A stretch of DNA of 64,000 bases from Lutimonas halocynthiae (GCF_030409835.1 NZ_JAUFQO010000001.1:558001-622000), one strand, 5' to 3'; positions 15,794-26,001 are shown, counted from the stretch's first letter. Notes: a model not told the origin generated them from the letters alone. A program made the numbers and translations.

Positions 15794-16837
15794 ATGAGTG
15801 AAAAAAAAGACATAAGATCCCTTTCAAAAGAAGACCTTAGAGAATTCTTTCTTGAACATGACCAGAAAGCCTTTAGAGGTAATCAGGTGTATGAATGGTT
15901 ATGGCATAAAGGGGCGCATGACTTTGACAGCATGACCAACATCTCAAAAGAGACAAGGCAATTTTTAGAAGATCATTTTGTAATCAATCATATTGAGGTT
16001 GATGATATGCAGCAGTCTTCAGATGGGACCATCAAAAATGCGATCAAGTTGCATGACGGTCTTATCGTTGAGTCTGTTTTTATCCCAACACCAACAAGAA
16101 CTACCGCCTGTGTATCCAGCCAGGTAGGTTGTAGCTTGAATTGTACTTTTTGCGCAACGGCAAGATTAAAGAAAATGCGGAATTTGAATCCGGATGAAAT
16201 TTATGACCAGGTAGTTGCAATTGACAGACAGAGCAGGGTTTATAAAGGACATAAATTGAATAATATTGTCTTTATGGGAATGGGTGAACCATTGCTAAAT
16301 TATAAGAATGTATTGAAGTCAATTGAAATGATTACTTCAGATGAAGGGCTGGGAATGTCTCCCCGGAGAATTACGCTTTCTACTGTTGGGCTGCATAAAA
16401 TGATCATGAAACTGGCTGATGATGAAGTCAAATTTAACTTGGCGGTATCATTGCATTCTGCTATTAACGAAGTAAGGTCTAAAATGATGCCTATCAATGA
16501 TAAATCTACTTTAGAAGATTTACTTCATTCACTTCAATACTGGTATGCCAAGACGAATAAGGTAATCACTTTTGAGTATGTTGTTTGGAAGGGAATTAAT
16601 GACAAGAAAAAGGATATTGATGCCTTGGTGGCTTATTGTAAGAAAGTCCCTTCAAAAGTGAATCTGATAGAATATAACGCGATTGAAGAAGATGGTTTTG
16701 AACAGGCAGATCCTGCAGCAATAGCTTATTACCAAAGAGAGCTTGAACGGAATCAAATTACTGTCAATATCAGACACAGTCGCGGTAAAGACATTGATGC
16801 CGCCTGTGGTCAGCTCGCCAATAAAACAACAGTTTAG
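15794..16837 (+). CDS. rlmN: Dual-specificity 23S rRNA/tRNA (adenine-C2)-methyltransferase RlmN, 347 aa
   Basis: Radical SAM enzyme methylating A2503 of 23S rRNA. The cluster motif CSLNCTFCATA (CxxxCxxC) is present, as are FRGNQVYEWLWHKGAHDFDS, FMGMGEPLLNYKNVLKS, SPRRITLSTVGL and the C-terminal Cys in SRGKDIDAACGQL. Length is typical. The ATG at 15794 was preferred over a TTG at 15770 inside the terminator. Its 3' end overlaps xth by 4 nt (convergent). Confidence 0.96.
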   Translation: MSEKKDIRSLSKEDLREFFLEHDQKAFRGNQVYEWLWHKGAHDFDSMTNISKETRQFLEDHFVINHIEVDDMQQSSDGTIKNAIKLHDGLIVESVFIPTPTRTTACVSSQVGCSLNCTFCATARLKKMRNLNPDEIYDQVVAIDRQSRVYKGHKLNNIVFMGMGEPLLNYKNVLKSIEMITSDEGLGMSPRRITLSTVGLHKMIMKLADDEVKFNLAVSLHSAINEVRSKMMPINDKSTLEDLLHSLQYWYAKTNKVITFEYVVWKGINDKKKDIDALVAYCKKVPSKVNLIEYNAIEEDGFEQADPAAIAYYQRELERNQITVNIRHSRGKDIDAACGQLANKTTV

Positions 16838-17598
16838 AATTTAAACTCCACACCAATCGGGCAATGGTCACTATGTTTGGCTTCAGGAAGTATAAAAGCA
16901 CGTTCAATCTTTGCCTCTAATGGCTCACTAGCCATACAATAGTCTATTCTCCAACCCTTATTGTTATTCCTGGCATTAGCCCGATAACTCCACCAGCTGT
17001 AGTGATGCGGTTCTTTGTTTAAAAACCGAAAAGTATCTATAAAGCCATTGTTTATAAAATCATCAATCCATTTTCGTTCTACAGGAAGAAACCCTGACGT
17101 GTTTTTATTTTGTTTAGGATTGTGAATGTCTATGGCCTCATGACAAATATTATAATCCCCACAGATCAATAAATTAGGAATTTCTTTTTTTAGCTCATTG
17201 ACATATTCCTGAAATTCAGCCATATAGTTCAGCTTGAAATCCAACCTGGCATCATTAGTTCCTGAAGGTAAATACAAGCTCATCACAGAGACATCATCAA
17301 AGTCTAAACGCAGATTTCTACCTTCAAAATCCATAGTTTCAATACCAGTGCCATAAGTGACTTTATTTGGTTCTGTTTTTGACAATACTGCAACGCCGCT
17401 ATAGCCCTTTTTTTCTGCTGAAAACCAATAATTATATTGATATCCAGCATCCTCAAATAACTGAAGGTCTAATTGTTCTTTCTGAGCTTTGGTTTCCTGA
17501 ATACAGATCACATCAGGATTTGCAGCTTTTAACCAGTCTAAAAAACCTTTTTTTATGGCGGCACGGATGCCATTGACATTATATGATATTACTTTCAT
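16834..17598 (-). CDS. xth: Exodeoxyribonuclease III, 254 aa
   Basis: AP endonuclease/3'-5' exonuclease of base-excision repair. The family motifs are present in order: ISYNVNGIRAA, DVICIQETKAQ (metal Glu), GYSGVAVLSK, CGDYNICHEAIDIHNPK, WRIDYCMASEPL and SDHCPIGVEF (catalytic His). Length typical. Last gene after the ricT-gldH-pbp1A-acyl-CoA synthetase run, with a 51-nt gap; it may share that transcript. Confidence 0.95.
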   Translation of the reverse strand: MKVISYNVNGIRAAIKKGFLDWLKAANPDVICIQETKAQKEQLDLQLFEDAGYQYNYWFSAEKKGYSGVAVLSKTEPNKVTYGTGIETMDFEGRNLRLDFDDVSVMSLYLPSGTNDARLDFKLNYMAEFQEYVNELKKEIPNLLICGDYNICHEAIDIHNPKQNKNTSGFLPVERKWIDDFINNGFIDTFRFLNKEPHHYSWWSYRANARNNNKGWRIDYCMASEPLEAKIERAFILPEAKHSDHCPIGVEFKF

Positions 17599-17649
17599 AA
17601 ATTTAATTTTGATGTTCGTAAAGATCGTAAAAAAAACAAGACATAGATC

Positions 17650-19467
17650 TTAGGTTTCCAAGTAGAGATCTCTTAATTTTCTGCGCATTACCTTACCGGA
17701 AGCGGTGCGAGGTAGTTGGTCAATTTCAACAAGTTTTTCAACTTTGAACAAGGGGTTGAGCCTTTCTCTAATAATAAGTTTGGCCATTTTTAACTGTGCG
17801 TCCATGGTTAAATCACTCGGAATTAAAATGACATAAATGACCAGCTGAGAAGGTCCGCCATTTTTGGGTGAAATGGCTATAGCTGCACTTTCTTTTATAA
17901 ATTCGAGTTGGTTGATTACTTCCTCGATCTGAACTGAGCTCACTTTTATCCCGCCGAGATTCATGGCATCATCAGCTCTTCCTTGCGCCTTATAATAACC
18001 ATTCTCTAATTGAATTAACTCATCACCATGTTTTCGTAACACCTTGTTCTGATAAGTCGGATTATCTTTGAAATACACTTCGTGATGGTCTCTGTTCAGA
18101 AGTGAATTTGAAAGGCCCATAATTGGTGGAATCAAGAACATTTCGCCTTGATTCGTAAGATCTCCATTTTCATCTAAAAGAACAAACTCACCGCCAAGTG
18201 CCTGACTTGAAAAGGTACTGACAATATTGTCTTGAACAACAGTACTGGTAACATAGCCTCCACCGATTTCAGTTCCACCACAATACTCAATTATAGGTTT
18301 GTTGTTGGCTAATTGCATTAAATATTCCATTTCTTCAGGGTTTGAAGCTTCACCTGTAGAACTAAAGCACTTGATCTTTGACCAATCAAATGCTTCCATA
18401 CTTTCAGTAATTTTCCATTGCCTTACGATACTGGGAACAAGTCCTAGCATGGTAACACCTGCGTCTTGTACAAAAGATCCAAATTCACTTCCCATGGGGG
18501 CTCCGTAATACAAGGCCATTGTTCCTTTATTGATCAGACTGGCAAAAATAAGCCATGGCCCCATCATCCAACCCAAATTGGTGGGCCAGCAGACTACGTC
18601 GTTTTGTTGAATATTATGATGATAATAGCCATCTGAAGCGCATTTTATGGGTGTATTATGTGTCCAGGGAATGGCTTTCGGCTCACCGGTAGTACCGGAT
18701 GAAAAAAGCACTGTTATGGTATCTTCAGGATTTTGAATTCTGGTTTGGAAGGCATCATTCTCTGAAAGAAAATCATTGAAATAGAGATCGTCTTCTCTTA
18801 GGGGCACTGTATCCAAATCTTCACTTATAACCACAATGGGAGAAAGCGCATGTGCTTCAAGCAGTTTTTTATAAAGTGGAAGTTTTTTCCCCACCCTGCT
18901 AATTACATCTTGCGTAAAGATTAATTTGGGAGCTGTTATATTTAATCTTACCGCTATTTCGTTAGGGCTAAAACTGTCTGCAATTGTAACTACCGGGATA
19001 CCTGCTTTAAGGCCTGCCAGGTAAATGGCAACAGCCTCTAAGGTCATTGGCATGTCAATAGCGATTCTGTCTCCTGGCTTCAATCCGAAATCACTCAGGC
19101 TATTGGCAATTCTATTTACATATTTTTTGAGGGCTTTTTGACTTATTTTTTCTATCGATTTACCTTCTTTTTGGTAAATGATGGCAATAGCATCATCATC
19201 ATTTTGAAAGCAGGAATCAACAATATTAAAGGCAGCTCCTTTTAGCCAGGCAGCGTGTTCAACCCCTTTGGAAATATCCAAGACGGTATCATATTCTTTA
19301 TAAAAATCAATGCCAAGGTTTTTGATGGTCTGATCCCAGAAGTCTTCCTTTTTGCTTGCTGACCATTTCCAAAAATCATCATAGGTATCAAAATTGTTCT
19401 TCAGCATCATCTTATAGATGTTGCTGCTTTTCAAGACTTCATCTTTTGGATACCAGGAAGCAGTCAT
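17650..19467 (-). CDS. AMP-dependent acyl-CoA synthetase, acetyl-CoA synthetase-like, 605 aa
   Basis: The ANL-family adenylation motif LFSSGTTGEPKAIPWTH, the ATP motif FSSTGEASNPEEMEYL, YKAQGRADDAMNLGGIKVSS (hinge) and LPRTASGKVMRRKLRD (catalytic Lys) are all seen. The N-terminal ACAS_N-like region (NFDTYDDFWKWSASKKEDFW) and WPTNLGWMMGPWLIFASLI recall plant acyl-activating enzymes 17/18 and acetoacetyl-CoA synthetases. The acid substrate is unknown. It begins 4 nt after the pbp1A stop, so it is probably co-transcribed with it. Confidence 0.85.
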   Translation of the reverse strand: MTASWYPKDEVLKSSNIYKMMLKNNFDTYDDFWKWSASKKEDFWDQTIKNLGIDFYKEYDTVLDISKGVEHAAWLKGAAFNIVDSCFQNDDDAIAIIYQKEGKSIEKISQKALKKYVNRIANSLSDFGLKPGDRIAIDMPMTLEAVAIYLAGLKAGIPVVTIADSFSPNEIAVRLNITAPKLIFTQDVISRVGKKLPLYKKLLEAHALSPIVVISEDLDTVPLREDDLYFNDFLSENDAFQTRIQNPEDTITVLFSSGTTGEPKAIPWTHNTPIKCASDGYYHHNIQQNDVVCWPTNLGWMMGPWLIFASLINKGTMALYYGAPMGSEFGSFVQDAGVTMLGLVPSIVRQWKITESMEAFDWSKIKCFSSTGEASNPEEMEYLMQLANNKPIIEYCGGTEIGGGYVTSTVVQDNIVSTFSSQALGGEFVLLDENGDLTNQGEMFLIPPIMGLSNSLLNRDHHEVYFKDNPTYQNKVLRKHGDELIQLENGYYKAQGRADDAMNLGGIKVSSVQIEEVINQLEFIKESAAIAISPKNGGPSQLVIYVILIPSDLTMDAQLKMAKLIIRERLNPLFKVEKLVEIDQLPRTASGKVMRRKLRDLYLET

Positions 19468-19471
19468 AATT

Positions 19472-21769
19472 TTAGAAATCTATTTCTTCATTCAAATCGG
19501 GCTTTTGCTCTTCGTCACCATCTTGCTTCTCGTCTCTTTCTTGATCACAATCAACACTAATCGTTAGATTTTCAGGTACTTCAAATTCTTCCGTACTGAT
19601 GCCTAAATCTTCGTCAGTATAATTCTTTTTCATGTAAAGTGCCCATATGGGTAATGCCATTGTTGCTCCCTGACCTCTTGTAAGGTCAGCAAAATGAACC
19701 GCACGATCTTCGGCGCCAACCCAAACTCCGGTTGATAAATTAGGAACAAGGCCGATAAACCAACCGTCAGATTGATTTTGTGTAGTCCCTGTTTTACCCG
19801 CAATAGGATTGTTAAATTGATATGGATATCCTGTTACAACTTTATCCGGATATTTTCCTCCCGAAGTTCTTAAGCGAACACCTGATCCGTATCTTGTAAC
19901 ACCTTCCATCAAATTAATAGTTGTATAGGCTATGCTTTCGCTTAAAACCTCTTTCGTTTCGGGCATGAATTCTTCAAGGATGGTTCCGTTTTTATCTTCG
20001 ATTCTCAGAATCATCATCGGTTTGACATACATTCCTTTATTAGCGAAGGTGTTTAGTGCCCCGATCATTTCATAAAGACTTAAATCTACTGTTCCTAAGG
20101 CTACTGACGGAACTGCAGGGATATCGGTTTCAACCCCTAGATTTTTTGCCATCCTAACCACATTTTGAGGTGTAGTTTGGTCAATAAGATTTGCCGAGAT
20201 TACATTAATAGAGTTGGCCAATGCATTTTTTAAAGTTCTCAAACCTCCGTATTCATCTCCAGAATTTCTCGGTGTCCAATCTTCATCAAGATGGTATTTA
20301 CCGGCTGGAATTGTATAGGGTGTATTCGGAAATTCATCGCAAGGAGAAAGCCCTAGTTGATTTATGGCTGTTGCATATACAAAGGGTTTGAAAGTTGATC
20401 CAACTTGTCTTTTCCCTTGTTTTACATGGTCATATTGAAAATATTTATAATTGATTCCGCCAACCCAGGCTTTAACGTGACCAGTTGTTGGGTCAGTTGA
20501 TAGCACACCTGCCTGCAGGATAGATTTATTGTGTCTGATTGAATCATATGGGGTTAAAACAGTGTCAATAGCACCTTTCCATGAAAATATTTTCATGGGA
20601 GTTTCAACATAAAATGAGGCTTTGATTTCTTTCTCAGAGGCACCGTTCTTTTTCATTTTCCTCCAACGATCACTTCTTTTCATTGCAGAAAGCATGGTAC
20701 TTTCAATCTGCTCTTTTTCAAGATCGTAAAAGGGTGCAGTTTTGTTCTTCTTTTGTTGTTTGAAAAAGACTCTTTGCAGGTTGGCCATATGTTCACTCAT
20801 CGCCTCTTCGGCATTCTTTTGAAGCCTTGAATCAAGGGTAACATAAATTTTTAATCCGTCTCGATAAATATTATAGCTCTCACCATTGGTCTTTGGATTT
20901 TCTTTCATCCATTTCCTCATAAATTCACGAACATATTCTCTGAAATACGTTGCTGTGCCATCACTGTGTCCTTCCAGGTTGATATCAAGTTCAAGAGGTA
21001 GTTTTTGAAGAGAATCTTTTACCTGTTCAGTCAAAAATTCATTTCTAACCATTTGACCCAAAACAACATTTCTTCTATTGGTCACCAATTCTTCCCTACG
21101 CATCGGATTGTATAAAGATGAATTCTTTAACATACCAACCAACATGGCCGATTGGTCAATACTTAGCTCATAAGGTTCCTTTCCAAAATAAATCCTACTG
21201 GCAGATCTAATTCCCACGGCAGCATGCCCAAAGTCGTACTTGTTCAGGTACATGGTAATGATCTCATTCTTGGTATATTGCTTCTCCAATCTAAGTGAGA
21301 TAACATATTCCTTTACTTTCTGAATTAATCTTTTTCCGATGTTACCAGATGCCGTTTTAGTAAACAACATTTTCGCTAACTGTTGGGTAATGGTGCTCGC
21401 ACCGCCATCTCTTCCAAGCTTCACTGCAGCTCTTGCCGTACCCTGAAAATCTATTCCAGAATGCTCGTAGAACCGTTCATCTTCAGTAGCAATAAGTGCC
21501 TCGATAAGGTTATCCGGCAGTTCGCTAAATTTAACAGGAGTTCTGTTCTCTCTGTAGTATTTACCTAAAGTTTCGCCATCAATTGATATGACTTCAGTAG
21601 CGAGATTATTTTCGGGGTTTTCAAGTTCCTCAAAAGTAGGAAGTGTTCCAAAAACATCTAATGCAGCGAGCATAAAAACTATAAACAATGCGACTAAGCC
21701 GCCTAGGAACAATCTCCAAATCCATTTGGAGAATTTACTCATACCTTGTTTTTGACTTTTTTGAGCCAT
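19472..21769 (-). CDS. mrcA: Penicillin-binding protein 1A (bifunctional transglycosylase/transpeptidase), 765 aa
   Basis: One N-terminal membrane anchor (WRLFLGGLVALFIVFMLAAL) precedes a GT51 glycosyltransferase domain (ATEDERFYEHSGIDFQGTAR, GGASTITQQLAKMLF, KEYVISLRLEKQYTKNEI) and a transpeptidase domain with the catalytic SxxK (GSTFKPFVYATAI), SxN (NSINVISANLI) and KTGTT. It polymerises and cross-links peptidoglycan at the outer face of the inner membrane. The C-terminus is very acidic. Its start overlaps the gldH stop by one base, an order conserved in Flavobacteriaceae. Confidence 0.94.
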   Translation of the reverse strand: MAQKSQKQGMSKFSKWIWRLFLGGLVALFIVFMLAALDVFGTLPTFEELENPENNLATEVISIDGETLGKYYRENRTPVKFSELPDNLIEALIATEDERFYEHSGIDFQGTARAAVKLGRDGGASTITQQLAKMLFTKTASGNIGKRLIQKVKEYVISLRLEKQYTKNEIITMYLNKYDFGHAAVGIRSASRIYFGKEPYELSIDQSAMLVGMLKNSSLYNPMRREELVTNRRNVVLGQMVRNEFLTEQVKDSLQKLPLELDINLEGHSDGTATYFREYVREFMRKWMKENPKTNGESYNIYRDGLKIYVTLDSRLQKNAEEAMSEHMANLQRVFFKQQKKNKTAPFYDLEKEQIESTMLSAMKRSDRWRKMKKNGASEKEIKASFYVETPMKIFSWKGAIDTVLTPYDSIRHNKSILQAGVLSTDPTTGHVKAWVGGINYKYFQYDHVKQGKRQVGSTFKPFVYATAINQLGLSPCDEFPNTPYTIPAGKYHLDEDWTPRNSGDEYGGLRTLKNALANSINVISANLIDQTTPQNVVRMAKNLGVETDIPAVPSVALGTVDLSLYEMIGALNTFANKGMYVKPMMILRIEDKNGTILEEFMPETKEVLSESIAYTTINLMEGVTRYGSGVRLRTSGGKYPDKVVTGYPYQFNNPIAGKTGTTQNQSDGWFIGLVPNLSTGVWVGAEDRAVHFADLTRGQGATMALPIWALYMKKNYTDEDLGISTEEFEVPENLTISVDCDQERDEKQDGDEEQKPDLNEEIDF

Positions 21770-22284
21770 TAATCTAATTTTTCAATTTGTAATCCGACAT
21801 CTGTGATTCCGTTTAATGAAGTTAGGCCTTCAATATCACGCGTTTTTCGCATGGCTTGTTGCACAGATATATCATAATCTCCAACTAAAGAGAATGTCAC
21901 ATTCGTTTTATATTCCAATTTATTTTCCTTGATATCAGTCATTCCTGATCCAAGAAACCTACCTTCTGCACTTGTCATTTCATACTCCAGGGTGTCTACA
22001 ATCTGGTAGTTATTCGGAAATTTTATACCAACGATCAGAAACAGGTTACTAAACTCGTAATCCTTGTTGTTTCTAAGCGTGACATATAGATTGTTTTTAG
22101 CAATCGTATCAGTAGAATTAACGGTGAAATTGATAATAGAATCTTTGTGCCATTGACTATACTCAATTGGCTTGTATTGATTGTAGATTATATTATTCGT
22201 GCAAGACATGGTATAATTCATAACGATAAAAGCTAAAAATATTTTAATTAAGCCAATACCTTTCTTCTTCATCTGAATAGTCAT
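21769..22284 (-). CDS. gldH: Gliding motility lipoprotein GldH, 171 aa
   Basis: A lipoprotein signal peptide ends at YTMSC (lipobox). The body contains YSQWHKDSIINFTV, LYVTLRNNKDYEFSNLFLIV and LGSGMTDIKENKLEYK, which I recognise as GldH. GldH is needed for gliding and the type IX system in Flavobacterium. It sits between ricT (2-nt gap) and pbp1A (1-nt overlap), the expected flavobacterial order. Either the ATG at 22284 or an internal ATG 12 nt later could start it. Confidence 0.87.
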   Translation of the reverse strand: MTIQMKKKGIGLIKIFLAFIVMNYTMSCTNNIIYNQYKPIEYSQWHKDSIINFTVNSTDTIAKNNLYVTLRNNKDYEFSNLFLIVGIKFPNNYQIVDTLEYEMTSAEGRFLGSGMTDIKENKLEYKTNVTFSLVGDYDISVQQAMRKTRDIEGLTSLNGITDVGLQIEKLD

Positions 22285-22286
22285 TA

Positions 22287-23474
22287 TTAATTGTTCTTTT
22301 TTTGAAGATTTTTTCTGTTGTTTTTAGAATTACGGTTGCGGTTATTGTTGTTTCTTTTTCTCTTCTTTTTGAATTTTGGTTTGTCAAACCTCGTAAGGCT
22401 ATCCTGACCAACAACATCCGTAAAGTTTGATGCCTCTATGCTTTCAAATTCAAGTTCTGATTCATATTCTTCTAAACTTGTAGCCTTTTTGTTCTCTTTA
22501 TTCAGGTCAATGATCTGATTGGTTTGTTCAACAGTAAGTTTATGCCAGCTAATAGGGTTTTCTTTATAAGCATACCATATCCAACCTTTGAAAATATCCA
22601 TTTTTTGAAAAACAGCAGGTCCCTTTTCTGTCTGAAGCCAAACGTTTGCTTTCGGGAAGGATTTTAAGGAATCCATATATGAATCCAATTCATAGTTCAG
22701 ACAACATTTGAGTTTTCCACATTGTCCGGCTAATTTCTGAGGATTTAGAGAAAGCTGCTGGTAACGGGCAGCAGAAGTACTAACTGATCTAAAATCAGTT
22801 AACCAAGTGGAACAGCATAACTCTCTTCCACAAGAACCAATTCCTCCTAGGCGAGCCGCTTCTTGTCGAAGCCCAACTTGTTTCATTTCAACTCTAAGGC
22901 TAAAAGTTCCGGCAAGCTCTCGTATTAATTGACGAAAATCAACTCTGTCGTCGGCTGTATAGTAGAAGGTGGCTTTATTTCCATCTCCTTGGTATTCTAC
23001 ATCTGAGAGTTTCATTTTTAAGCCTAATCTGCTAATGATCAAGCGCGATTTTCTTTGAACTTCTTTCTCTTTATTTCTGGCAGTCGTCCAGATTTCAATA
23101 TCTTTTTGAGTGGCTTTTCTATAAATCTGTTTGATGTCTTCGCTGGTTTGCGGAATCCTTTTTTTACGCATTTGAACTTTCACAAGTTCTCCTGTAAGGG
23201 ATACAACACCTATATCGTGACCTGGAGAAGTTTCAACAGCAATCACTTCACCAATACAAATTTGAATTTCTTTGGTGTTTCTAAAATAACCCTTTCTTCC
23301 ATTTTTGAATCTAACTTCAGCAATGTCAAAAGGTTTTTGACCATTTGGGAGTGACATGTTTGAAAGCCAGTCAAAAACGTTCATTTTATCGCAACTCCCG
23401 GATGCGCAAGCGCCATTGCTTTTGCAACCCAAGGGTAATCCATCTATAGAGGATGAGCACGAAGTACAGCCCAT
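22287..23474 (-). CDS. ricT: PSP1-domain protein RicT (YaaT), 395 aa
   Basis: The PSP1 core has VDFRQLIRELAGTFSLRVEM, GLRQEAARLGGIGSCGRELC and CGKLKCCLNYELDSY, with the conserved cysteines thought to bind an Fe-S cluster. The N-terminus is an additional Cys-rich segment (CTSCSSSIDGLPLGC ... CASGSC), and the C-terminus is a Lys/Asn-rich tail (KKRKRNNNNRNRNSKNN). In Bacillus RicT works with RicA/RicF in mRNA maturation; no such partner is seen here. First gene of the gldH-pbp1A operon. Confidence 0.9.
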   Translation of the reverse strand: MGCTSCSSSIDGLPLGCKSNGACASGSCDKMNVFDWLSNMSLPNGQKPFDIAEVRFKNGRKGYFRNTKEIQICIGEVIAVETSPGHDIGVVSLTGELVKVQMRKKRIPQTSEDIKQIYRKATQKDIEIWTTARNKEKEVQRKSRLIISRLGLKMKLSDVEYQGDGNKATFYYTADDRVDFRQLIRELAGTFSLRVEMKQVGLRQEAARLGGIGSCGRELCCSTWLTDFRSVSTSAARYQQLSLNPQKLAGQCGKLKCCLNYELDSYMDSLKSFPKANVWLQTEKGPAVFQKMDIFKGWIWYAYKENPISWHKLTVEQTNQIIDLNKENKKATSLEEYESELEFESIEASNFTDVVGQDSLTRFDKPKFKKKRKRNNNNRNRNSKNNRKNLQKKNN

Positions 23475-23659
23475 AGTATTTATATATTTTGAATCGAGAA
23501 TTACTATTTACCTGATTTAGAATCATTTCAATTATCATAAATTCCTTAGTCCAAAGCAATTCTGACAGGTAAAAACTCAATATAAGTTCGAAAAATTTAG
23601 GTAAATATACTCATTAATGATAAACTATAAACATGCCTAAAGATTATTAGCAGCAAGCC

Positions 23660-23890
23660 TTATTTTTCTTTGACGCTAATGATGTTAACGGGGCAGGCTT
23701 CTTTAGCTTTGATAGCATCTTCAAGAATTGACATATCGGGTGATTTAATAGTAAAAAACCCCTTTTTGTCATTTGAGTGCAGTAATACTGACTTCCCATC
23801 TTTTTTAGACATTTGGAATTGTTTTGGAGCCAGCTCCACACAATAATTACAACCGATACATTTTTTTCTCTGTAAAGTAATAATAACCAT
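23660..23890 (-). CDS. Small 4Fe-4S ferredoxin, 76 aa
   Basis: CIGCNYC with a distant CP (EACPVNIISV) gives four Cys for a single 4Fe-4S cluster; the second cluster site of classic ferredoxins is absent. Soluble electron carrier; partner unknown. The gene lies alone between ricT (same strand, 185 nt downstream) and the divergent holB. Confidence 0.85.
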   Translation of the reverse strand: MVIITLQRKKCIGCNYCVELAPKQFQMSKKDGKSVLLHSNDKKGFFTIKSPDMSILEDAIKAKEACPVNIISVKEK

Positions 23891-24067
23891 GGGATGAATT
23901 TGCTGTTGAAAGAAGGATACGATTATTCTGCGTTTTTGTATCCTAGCCTTAATTTGATTTTTTGCAAAAATAGGTTTTTTTGAACAATCACTGTAATTGA
24001 AAATAGTGAGTCTTTCTAAGCGTAAATCCTAAGTTTTTGTTTTCTTTGTAAACTAAGATTAATAAGG

Positions 24068-25234
24068 ATGCTTTTTTCAGACATCATTGGGCAAGAACAT
24101 ATCAAACATCATTTGGTAAGAACAGTTGAGAATTCAAGAATTCCTCATGCTCAGTTATTTATTGCACCTACAGGAAGTGGAGCGCTGCCCTTGGCAATTG
24201 CCTATGCCCAATATATTCTCTGCCAAAATAAAGGAGGAGAGAATGATAACGGGAATGCTTCTTGTAATTTGAAGTTTGACAAACTCATGCATCCTGATTT
24301 ACATTTTGCTTTTCCTGTAACGACTAATGAAAAAGTAAAAAAACATCCAACCAGTAATTCTTTTTTGGAAGAATGGAGACAATTTGTTCATGAAACGCCT
24401 TATGGTAGCTTGTTTAACTGGTATCAGCTTTTGGGGATAGAGAACAAACAAGGCCAGATAGGGGTGGATGAAGCAGAAGAGATCGTTAAGAAATTGATTC
24501 TGAAACCCTATGAAGGCGGGTTCAAAGTGATGATCATTTGGATGGCAGATAAAATGAATGCATCGGCATCCAATAAGTTATTGAAACTGATAGAAGAACC
24601 ACCAGAAAAAACCTTGTTTTTACTCATAGCAGAGAATGAGGAGCTCATCATAAAGACCATATTGTCTAGGTGTCAGGTACTTCATATACAGGCTTTAACG
24701 GAACAAAGCATTATTGATAAACTGATGAAGAACCATGAGCTTGATGAAAATCAAGCCATAAAAATAGCACATCAGTCTAATGGGAACTGGAATAAGGCTT
24801 TACATTTATTGAGACATGACGATAATGAATTGATCTTTGAAAAGTGGTTCATAACATGGGTAAGGTCTGCCTTTAGAGCCAAAGGAGATGCCAGTGTAGT
24901 TCAGGACCTAATCAAGTGGAGTGAAGAAATAGCGAAGACGGGTAGAGAGACTCAAAAGAGATTTTTAAAGTATTGCTCTCACTTTTTTAGACAGGCCATG
25001 CTCACAAATTACAATGCCAGATCTCTCGTGTTCTTTGAGTCACAAGAAAATAATTTTGATTTAGAAAAATTTGCTCCTTTTGTTCATGGGGCTAATATTG
25101 AGGACATCAATCAAGCCATTGAAGATGCCATATATCATATTGAAAGAAACGGAAATGCCAAGATCATTCTTCTTGATCTTTCTATGCAGTTGACAAGATA
25201 CCTTCATCAAAAAGAAGAGAAGGAAGAGAAGTAA
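24068..25234 (+). CDS. holB: DNA polymerase III subunit delta' (clamp loader), 388 aa
   Basis: The AAA+ clamp-loader pattern is seen: FSDIIGQEHIKHHLVRTVEN, IPHAQLFIAPTGSGALPLA (Walker A without Lys, as is common in delta'), KVMIIWMADKMNASASNKLL, KLIEEPPEKTLFLL and SRCQ (sensor/arginine finger region). It is part of the loader that opens the beta clamp. The short zinc-loop region is reduced (one or two Cys only), as in other Bacteroidota. Convergent with the hemolysin III gene. Confidence 0.88.
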   Translation: MLFSDIIGQEHIKHHLVRTVENSRIPHAQLFIAPTGSGALPLAIAYAQYILCQNKGGENDNGNASCNLKFDKLMHPDLHFAFPVTTNEKVKKHPTSNSFLEEWRQFVHETPYGSLFNWYQLLGIENKQGQIGVDEAEEIVKKLILKPYEGGFKVMIIWMADKMNASASNKLLKLIEEPPEKTLFLLIAENEELIIKTILSRCQVLHIQALTEQSIIDKLMKNHELDENQAIKIAHQSNGNWNKALHLLRHDDNELIFEKWFITWVRSAFRAKGDASVVQDLIKWSEEIAKTGRETQKRFLKYCSHFFRQAMLTNYNARSLVFFESQENNFDLEKFAPFVHGANIEDINQAIEDAIYHIERNGNAKIILLDLSMQLTRYLHQKEEKEEK

Positions 25235-25235
25235 T

Positions 25236-25886
25236 TTAACGCTCAGGCAATACGTATAGAAATATTGCCATAAAATGACAAAAACTTCCTAATAGTACAA
25301 AGACATGGAAAATGGCATGGTTGAATCGTATGCCTTTATAACTGTAAAAAAAGGCACCAATACTATAAGCCAAACCTCCACAAAGCAACCAAATCAAACC
25401 TGGGGTAGGAAAGTTTTCGATCAATGGTTTAACCGCGAAGATGATTACCCAACCCATTAAAACATAGGCAATAGTTGAAATCTTATCGTATTTGCCAAAA
25501 TAGAATACTTTAAATATAATACCAGCAATGGCCAGGCCCCATGAAATTCCGAAGATGGTCCAACCAACCCAACCTTTTAAAACTACCAAGGTAAAAGGGG
25601 TATAGGTTCCTGCTATAAGGACATAAATAGCTGAATGGTCAAGAATGTTTAGTTTATGACGTAATTTTGGATTTTTTGCATAATGATATAGGGTTGAAGC
25701 AGCGTATAAAACGATGAGGCTGCTTCCAAAAATGGCAAAACTTGTGATATGTCTGGCAGTACCGTATTTAGAGGCTGAAACAATCAATATGACCAAGGCA
25801 GCAATACTTAATATGAATCCAATTCCATGGGTGATAACGTTCAGTGTTTCTTCCCTGCTCTCATAAAAAGTGCTCTTGTTTTCCAT
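25236..25886 (-). CDS. Hemolysin III / PAQR-family membrane protein, 216 aa
   Basis: Seven hydrophobic segments and the family His/Glu pattern are present: EETLNVITHGIGFILSIAAL, LYHYAKNPKLRHKLNILDHS, and RFNHAIFHVFVLLGSFCHFM. These residues form the metal site in PAQR receptors/hydrolases. I chose ATG 25886 (MENKSTFYES) over a TTG 9 nt upstream. Function in bacteria (hemolysin III, YqfA) is poorly defined; likely inner membrane. Confidence 0.9.
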   Translation of the reverse strand: MENKSTFYESREETLNVITHGIGFILSIAALVILIVSASKYGTARHITSFAIFGSSLIVLYAASTLYHYAKNPKLRHKLNILDHSAIYVLIAGTYTPFTLVVLKGWVGWTIFGISWGLAIAGIIFKVFYFGKYDKISTIAYVLMGWVIIFAVKPLIENFPTPGLIWLLCGGLAYSIGAFFYSYKGIRFNHAIFHVFVLLGSFCHFMAIFLYVLPER

Positions 25887-26001
25887 AGAATTCAAAATTA
25901 CTAAAATTGCCCTTACTGCATGTTTTATATTGATTTAATTATCACTCACATTAGATTTTTTAGTTAAATTTATTGGATATTAACCAATTAAACTTTTCAT
26001 T

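Noticed and set aside
23386-23580. Minus-strand ORF overlapping the ricT start
   Set aside because: Overlaps the Cys-rich start of RicT in another frame and has no recognisable domain or promoter.
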